In this document: one piece after another, positions 6,254-9,858 of the stretch
Numbering within the stretch: position 1 is the stretch's first letter
Layout of the letters: the number at the start of each line of letters is the position of its first letter
From: an uncultured Blautia sp.
GTDB taxonomy: Bacteria; Bacillota; Clostridia; Lachnospirales; Lachnospiraceae
Assembly: GCA_900553515.1 (NCBI GenBank)
Contig: USDN01000086.1
Coordinates: 1-9,858, forward strand
Length of the DNA stretch: 9,858 bases
Direction of reading: 5' to 3'
Program-made: the position numbers and the translations under genes
Notes under the pieces: model-generated
Databases searched by the model: none
Seen by the model: only the letters and a program-made list of their open reading frames with translations
What the model was told of the DNA's origin: nothing

Positions 6254-7369
6254 CTATCTGGACTGATTCTGACTGATATTTACAGGCAGGATCAGGTAAG
6301 TATAGCTCTCATCCTCATCTCTGATAAAGCATGGAGCTTTCGGGTTCATAAGATACATATTGATATTTTCGTCATCAATGACTTTCAAAGCATCGATCAG
6401 GAATTTCGGGTTAAATCCAATGAGGATATCCTTTCCTTCTTTCATGATATCGATCTCTTCATTCATAGATCCCATGGAGGAATCGATCTTCAGTTCCATT
6501 TTTCCGTCTCTGATGTCAATAACGATCGGTTTTTTATCACCTTCTCTTACAAGAAGTGTTGCCCTGTCAATACAGTCAAGAAATTCTTTTTTATTGATCG
6601 TCAGTTTTGTGTCGTAATCACTGGAAAGCATCTGGTCGATACGGAAATATTCTCCTTCAATCAGTCTGGAAACTACCATAGTCTGATCAAACTCAAACAG
6701 AATGTGGTTTTTTGTGAAATATATACTTACCTGATCATCTACTTCACCTGAAAGGATCTTGCTGATCTCACTAAGTGTCTTTCCTGGAACGACAATCTTT
6801 TTGTCAGAATATTCTCTCTTAAGAGGCATCCTTCTAATGGATATACGATGGCCATCCAAGGAAACAATTTTCAGACAATTATCCTTTATCTCGAAGAGTT
6901 CTCCTGTCATCAGTCTGTTATTTTCATTAACAGCAATTGAAAAAAGAGTCTGACGGATCATTTCTTTCAGAGTAAACTGAGAAAGAGTCAGTGATTCATC
7001 TCTTTCAATTACCGGAAGATATGCAAAATCTTCTCCTGATCTTCCCGGAATCGTAAATTTTGCTTTTTCACATGTGATCGTAGCAACATAATTATTGTCA
7101 GTATGAATCGTAACATCATTATCTGGAAGACGTCTGATGATTTCATAAAAAATCTTGGCATCAAGTGCGATCATTCCTTTTTCAGTAATCGTTCCGTCAA
7201 CAATTGTTTCAATACCAAGTTCCATATCATTTGTGGTAAATTTGATCTGGTTTGTAGATGCATCGATCAAAATACATTCCAGAATAGGCATTGTTGTTTT
7301 AGAAGGAACAGCTTTCAAAGAAATATTTACGCTTTTTAATAAATTTGATTTAGAACAGATGATCTTCAT
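6254..7369 (-). CDS. dnaN: DNA polymerase III sliding clamp (beta subunit)
   Basis: DnaN forms the ring-shaped dimer that encircles DNA and tethers the replicative polymerase, and also docks repair factors and DnaA regulators. The chosen ATG gives 371 residues, the usual family size, beginning MKIICSKSNLLKSV. Three clamp repeats follow, with family-typical words TMPILECILI (27-36), LMTGELFEI and VSLDGHRIS in the middle domain, and the C-terminal YTYLILPVNI. An upstream in-frame ATG would add 22 residues (MRISYNIFF...) but lacks family support. AAAGGGAG (7381-7388) precedes the chosen start at a slightly long distance of 11 bases, and a DnaA box occupies that gap (7372-7380). A weak promoter candidate lies at 7418-7446; readthrough from dnaA is also likely. 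Confidence 0.97.
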   Translation of the reverse strand: MKIICSKSNLLKSVNISLKAVPSKTTMPILECILIDASTNQIKFTTNDMELGIETIVDGTITEKGMIALDAKIFYEIIRRLPDNDVTIHTDNNYVATITCEKAKFTIPGRSGEDFAYLPVIERDESLTLSQFTLKEMIRQTLFSIAVNENNRLMTGELFEIKDNCLKIVSLDGHRISIRRMPLKREYSDKKIVVPGKTLSEISKILSGEVDDQVSIYFTKNHILFEFDQTMVVSRLIEGEYFRIDQMLSSDYDTKLTINKKEFLDCIDRATLLVREGDKKPIVIDIRDGKMELKIDSSMGSMNEEIDIMKEGKDILIGFNPKFLIDALKVIDDENINMYLMNPKAPCFIRDEDESYTYLILPVNISQNQSR

Positions 7370-7371
7370 GT

Positions 7372-7380
7372 TGTGTATAA
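7372..7380 (-). promoter_or_regulatory. DnaA box in the dnaN leader
   Basis: This is an exact TTATACACA on the minus strand, placed between the dnaN Shine-Dalgarno site and its start codon. It matches TTATNCACA in all positions. It may tie dnaN expression or origin architecture to DnaA. Confidence 0.6.
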
Positions 7381-7417
7381 CTCCCTTTCTGGTTGAAAAT
7401 GGCCTTTTAAAAAAAAT

Positions 7418-7446
7418 ATTATAAGAAATCCGCAATAGCCGTCTTA
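7418..7446 (-). promoter_or_regulatory. dnaN: Weak dnaN promoter candidate
   Basis: On the minus strand a perfect TATAAT (7418-7423) is preceded 17 bp upstream by TAAGAC (7441-7446), a poor -35. A T8 tract and AT-rich DNA lie just downstream (7404-7423), which could also serve as an unwinding element near the downstream DnaA boxes. Confidence 0.35.
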
Positions 7447-7525
7447 GGGGCTGTGAATTGTGTGAAAAACTATGAAAAAGCCCTGAAACTCAAGACTTTC
7501 AAACTGTATAAAATGGTGTAAAACC

Positions 7526-7560
7526 CAGGGTAAGGTATGTGGATAAAGTACTTAACCCTG
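7526..7560. promoter_or_regulatory. DnaA box centred in an inverted repeat over the dnaA stop
   Basis: An exact minus-strand TTATCCACA box (7538-7546) sits in the centre of an imperfect inverted repeat. The left arm is CAGGGTAAGGTA (7526-7537) and the right arm TACTTAACCCTG (7549-7560); they pair with one bulge on each side. The right arm includes the dnaA stop codon. The position corresponds to the dnaA-dnaN part of the bipartite B. subtilis origin (incC), where unwinding occurs in that species. Confidence 0.6.
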
Positions 7561-8922
7561 TGGATTGATCTTCTTTTTCAAAGTATCGATGGAATTTTTG
7601 ATGTTATCATTTGTCAGAATTTCCTTCTCGATCTTTTCAATTCCATGCATAACTGTAGTATGATCCCGGTTTCCAAGATTTTTACCAATGGTTTTTAAAG
7701 AAGTATCTATAATATCTCTGCATAAATACATGGCAATCTGTCTTGGCATGACGATTTTGGAACTTCTTTTGTTTCCGCAAAGGTCGGCAACAGTTAAATG
7801 GAAGTGTTCTGCTACCACAGAAATAATATATTCCGGTGTGATAACCTTTTGCTGGTCCGGAGAAATGATATCTTTCAGCGCTTTTTCGGCCAGTTCCAGT
7901 GTAACTTCCTTTTTTTCAAGTTTGGAACTTGCCATAACTTTGTTAAAGGCTCCTTCCAGCTCACGAATATTGGATTTGATGTTTGTTGCTATGTATTTGA
8001 TAACTTCTTCACTGATATTATAGCCATCCAGTTCTTCTTTTTTATGAAGGATTGCCATTCTTGTCTCATAATCAGGCAGAGTGATATCTGCGATCAGCCC
8101 CCATTCGAATCTGGAACGGAAGCGTTCTTCCAGGATTTCCATATCTTTTGGAGGTTTATCTGAAGAAATGATGATCTGTTTTTTGGCACTGTGAAGACTG
8201 TTAAAAGTATGGAAAAATTCCTCCTGTGTAGACTCTTTTCCTATAATAAACTGAATATCATCGACGAGAAGTACGTCAATATTCCTGTATTTTTCACGGA
8301 ATTTGGACATTGCGGAGTTATTTCCATTACGGATGGTCTCGATCAGTTCATTGGTAAATTCTTCACTTGTTACATAAAGAACCTTGCTGTTTTCATTATT
8401 GTCAATAATATAATGAGCAATAGAATGCATAAGATGCGTTTTTCCCAGACCTGCGCCGCCGTAAATAAAGAGAGGATTGTAGGTATCTCCCGGAGATTCG
8501 GCAACTGCAAGAGCTGCAGCCTGGGCAAACTTGTTATTGCTTCCTACAATAAAGCTGTCAAATGTATATTTTGGATTCAAATGAGCTTCTTCGCAGCGCT
8601 GTTCACGAAGAGATCTGGATTCGGACATATTATAGGAAGGATTTTCTTTTTTCGGTACATTTTCAGGAAGGATAAAGTTGATTTCACAGCTATCCATACC
8701 TGTAACCTCACAGATAGTAACCTGAAGAGGCAGCCTGTATTTTTTGTTGACAATATCAAGCAGAACGCTTTGTTCAGAAGGAACAAGAATCGTAACTACA
8801 TTGTCTTTTACATCATAAACTTTCAAAGGCTTCAGCCATGTGTTGAAGGCAACGTTAGCCACATCATATTCTACTTTCAAAATCTGTAGAATTTCATCCC
8901 ATTTTTCTATCACTTTATCCAT
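7552..8922 (-). CDS. dnaA: Chromosomal replication initiator DnaA
   Basis: DnaA binds DnaA boxes, forms an ATP-dependent filament, melts the origin and recruits the helicase. The chosen ATG (8920-8922) gives 456 residues starting MDKVIEKWDEILQ, which aligns with domain I of the family, and has AGGAGAG (8928-8934) close upstream. Domain I covers about 1-85, then a short linker and the AAA+ domain: Walker A GGAGLGKTH (155-163), Walker B LLVDDIQF (218-225), sensor 1 IISSDKPP (251-258), arginine-finger region ERFRSRFEWG (266-275). Domain IV carries MPRQIAMYLCRD (392-403) and box-binding NRDHTTVMH (418-426). An upstream in-frame ATG at 8982 with AAAAGGA would add 20 residues. The promoter at 9009-9037 is flanked by DnaA boxes, indicating autoregulation. 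Confidence 0.98.
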   Translation of the reverse strand: MDKVIEKWDEILQILKVEYDVANVAFNTWLKPLKVYDVKDNVVTILVPSEQSVLLDIVNKKYRLPLQVTICEVTGMDSCEINFILPENVPKKENPSYNMSESRSLREQRCEEAHLNPKYTFDSFIVGSNNKFAQAAALAVAESPGDTYNPLFIYGGAGLGKTHLMHSIAHYIIDNNENSKVLYVTSEEFTNELIETIRNGNNSAMSKFREKYRNIDVLLVDDIQFIIGKESTQEEFFHTFNSLHSAKKQIIISSDKPPKDMEILEERFRSRFEWGLIADITLPDYETRMAILHKKEELDGYNISEEVIKYIATNIKSNIRELEGAFNKVMASSKLEKKEVTLELAEKALKDIISPDQQKVITPEYIISVVAEHFHLTVADLCGNKRSSKIVMPRQIAMYLCRDIIDTSLKTIGKNLGNRDHTTVMHGIEKIEKEILTNDNIKNSIDTLKKKINPQG

Positions 8923-9008
8923 TTTTACTCTCCTGGGTGCTGATTTGCTGGAAATATTATTTATATTAAGTCTGAAAGACATAAATATCCTTTTATATAT
9001 TATAATAA

Positions 9009-9037
9009 ATAATAGTTTTTCGCAATCCTTATTTCAA
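9009..9037 (-). promoter_or_regulatory. dnaA: dnaA promoter
   Basis: Minus strand: -35 TTGAAA (9032-9037), a 17-bp spacer, then -10 TATTAT (9009-9014). A second -10, a perfect TATAAT at 8999-9004, lies slightly downstream with TTGCGA (9020-9025) at 15 bp. The predicted leader is about 75-80 nt. An exact DnaA box (9047-9055) begins 10 bp upstream of the -35, consistent with DnaA control of its own gene. Confidence 0.6.
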
Positions 9038-9046
9038 GTTTTATAG

Positions 9047-9286
9047 TTATACACATTTTTCCACATGTGGATAAATAGCAGTCTGTGGAAAAAGACCAAC
9101 AGGTTTACATAAGATCAGACAAGGTGGATAAATACCCCTGGGGATTGTGTATAACTTTTTCCACGAAAAAAATGCTGTAAAATAAAGGATTTTATAAACA
9201 TAATGTGTATAAAAAAGTCGAAAAATGTGGATATTTACCAAGGTAAAATAAAAGTTATCCACAAGTTATCCACAAAATGTGTATAA
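9047..9286. other. oriC: oriC, DnaA-box cluster
   Basis: Seven exact TTATNCACA boxes lie at 9047-9055 (+), 9066-9074 (-), 9146-9154 (-), 9204-9212 (-), 9255-9263 (+), 9266-9274 (+) and 9278-9286 (-). Four one-mismatch boxes lie at 9057-9065 (+), 9084-9092 (-), 9123-9131 (-) and 9226-9234 (-). Two boxes (9255, 9266) are head-to-tail 11 bp apart, and 9057/9066 abut head-to-head. AT-rich stretches are at 8990-9046 and 9170-9225. Position between rpmH and dnaA and the box density identify the upstream half of a bipartite origin. No clear TAG/TAA DnaA-trio array was seen, so the unwinding site is not assigned. Confidence 0.93.
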
Positions 9287-9390
9287 CTTTACGTCAACTG
9301 TAGATTTCCACATTAGGATGTTGATTGTAAAAACTTTCAAATATTGAGTGTTTCAAAAGTCTTATTTTGCGGAAAAAACTTAATTTCTGC

Positions 9391-9419
9391 TTGACGAACA
9401 GGGGGTTTATGAATATAAT
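9391..9419 (+). promoter_or_regulatory. rpmH: rpmH promoter
   Basis: TTGACG (9391-9396), a 17-bp spacer and a perfect TATAAT (9414-9419) form a near-consensus housekeeping promoter. Start is predicted near 9426 with a leader of about 55 nt. A TGACGAA (9392-9398), which fits the relaxed Spo0A box TGNCGAA, overlaps the -35. The stretch from 9287 to 9390 holds no other clear feature besides a weak DnaA-box-like sequence at 9304-9312. Confidence 0.85.
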
Positions 9420-9480
9420 TGAAATGATGTTCTATGAGAAAATTTAAAATTGGATAATAGATAAAGGAGGTGCTTTACCT

Positions 9481-9615
9481 ATGAAAATGACATTTCAGCC
9501 GAAAAAGAGATCAAGAGCTAAAGTTCACGGATTCAGAGCCCGCATGAGCACAAAGGGCGGCCGTAAAGTATTAGCTGCAAGAAGATTAAAAGGAAGAAAG
9601 CAGTTATCAGCGTAA
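9481..9615 (+). CDS. rpmH: Ribosomal protein bL34
   Basis: This 44-residue protein is very basic and begins MKMTFQPKKRSRAKVHGF, with ARMSTKGGRKVLAARR in the middle and GRKQLSA at the end. That is the complete L34 pattern at the normal length. bL34 is a 50S subunit protein located near the 5' end region of 23S rRNA. The ATG has AAAGGAGGTG (9463-9472) upstream. It is too short for simple ORF finding but unmistakable. It reads away from dnaA and precedes rnpA, the conserved origin-flanking pair. Expression should be high, given the promoter at 9391-9419. Confidence 0.98.
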   Translation: MKMTFQPKKRSRAKVHGFRARMSTKGGRKVLAARRLKGRKQLSA

Positions 9616-9625
9616 GCTAAGATAT

Positions 9626-9652
9626 AAGACCGCAGTTTTGTGGTCTTTTCTT
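9626..9652 (+). terminator. Intrinsic terminator/attenuator between rpmH and rnpA
   Basis: AAGACCGCA (9626-9634) pairs with TGTGGTCTT (9639-9647) with one G-U pair and a 4-nt loop, followed by a TTTTCTT tract. It lies 11 bases after the rpmH stop. Because rnpA follows with no clear promoter, partial termination would make more bL34 than RnpA. A second small hairpin (GCAGGA/TCCTGC, 9657-9672) has no T-run. Confidence 0.7.
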
Positions 9653-9703
9653 CTATGCAGGAATAATCCTGCGACATTAATTTTGTAATCAAAGGAGGAT
9701 TCG

Positions 9704-9858
9704 ATGAAATATTCAGAGTCCTTGAAAAAAAACAGTGATTTTCAGCAGGTTTACAGACATGGAACATCTTATGCAAATCGGTATCTGGTGATGTACGTAC
9801 TGGAAAATCAGTACATGAAGAATCGTCTGGGAATATCAGTAAGTAAAAAAGTAGGGAA
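9704..9858 (+). CDS. rnpA: Ribonuclease P protein component (5' part)
   Basis: RnpA is the protein cofactor of RNase P, which removes 5' leaders from tRNA precursors together with the RNA subunit rnpB (not in this window). Only the first 51 codons are present; the gene runs off the right edge. It starts MKYSESLKKNSDFQQVYRHG and shows the family words NRYLVMYVL and NRLGISVSKKVG, which lead into the RNR motif expected just beyond the edge. AAAGGAGG (9691-9698) lies five bases before the ATG. It is co-directional with rpmH across a terminator-like hairpin. Confidence 0.96.
   Translation, partial: MKYSESLKKNSDFQQVYRHGTSYANRYLVMYVLENQYMKNRLGISVSKKVG

Noticed and set aside
6011..6751. 246-residue plus-strand ORF
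   Set aside because: It lies antisense to dnaN and the S4 gene, both with clear family matches; no ribosome site or motif.
7475..7488. 14-base word shared with the terminator at 209-231 (AAAAAGCCCTGAAA)
   Set aside because: At 7475 it forms no GC stem with a T-tract; the match is short and probably coincidental.
8191..8889. 232-residue plus-strand ORF
   Set aside because: It is antisense to dnaA domains I-III; a shadow frame.
9047..9262. 71-residue minus-strand ORF over the origin
   Set aside because: It is made of DnaA boxes and AT-rich DNA, without ribosome site or conserved content.
9047..9360. Search for CRISPR array, iterons or DnaA-trio row
   Set aside because: Repeats are DnaA boxes at irregular spacing; no equal spacers and no clear run of TAG/TAA triplets beside a box.
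9525..9776. 83-residue minus-strand ORF
   Set aside because: It is antisense to rpmH and rnpA, which are certain.

Overview
The window is a bacterial replication-origin region. The gene order (rnpA and rpmH reading right; dnaA, dnaN, an S4-domain gene and recF reading left; a DnaA-box cluster between) is the classical Firmicutes oriC neighbourhood. Low GC, Shine-Dalgarno sites of the AGGAGG type, TTG starts and protein wording suggest Clostridia, most likely a Lachnospiraceae-type gut anaerobe. The genus is inference; no rRNA gene is present to settle it.

Right to left: 9704-9858 is the 5' part of rnpA (cut by the window edge), preceded by rpmH (9481-9615) with a strong promoter at 9391-9419. 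An intrinsic terminator or attenuator lies between the two. From 9047 to 9286 is oriC, with seven exact TTATNCACA DnaA boxes and four one-mismatch boxes. Leftward come dnaA (7552-8922), dnaN (6254-7369), rlbA/yaaA (6035-6241, TTG start), recF (4925-6031), an unusual 869-residue protein (2258-4867, TTG start) and rsmA/ksgA (1352-2227). A strong stem-loop at 1303-1347 ends the run. Two further exact DnaA boxes lie in the dnaA-dnaN gap, one inside an inverted repeat over the dnaA stop and one in the dnaN leader, so the origin looks bipartite. The genes serve initiation (DnaA), the sliding clamp (DnaN), gap repair (RecF), ribosome maturation (RsmA, RlbA) and tRNA processing (RnpA).

The most unusual gene is the 869-residue protein between recF and rsmA, a position where many Firmicutes carry gyrB/gyrA. 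It has N-terminal TPR-like helices, a long acidic probably disordered middle with spaced aromatic pairs, a basic patch, and a C-terminal AAA+-like domain that recalls the CbbX/SpoVK/EccA group. Its Walker A motif is intact but its Walker B and arginine-finger positions look altered.

Left of the terminator lies an AT-rich accessory-like stretch. It holds a 153-residue secreted protein gene (520-981) with its own extended -10 promoter, a possible decayed mini-gene with a hairpin between its Shine-Dalgarno site and start, and 11-bp-phased TTCAT-type direct repeats on both sides of the secreted-protein gene. A dense cluster of hairpins and terminators at 95-310 may belong to a small RNA. A promoter at 50-79 points off the left edge.
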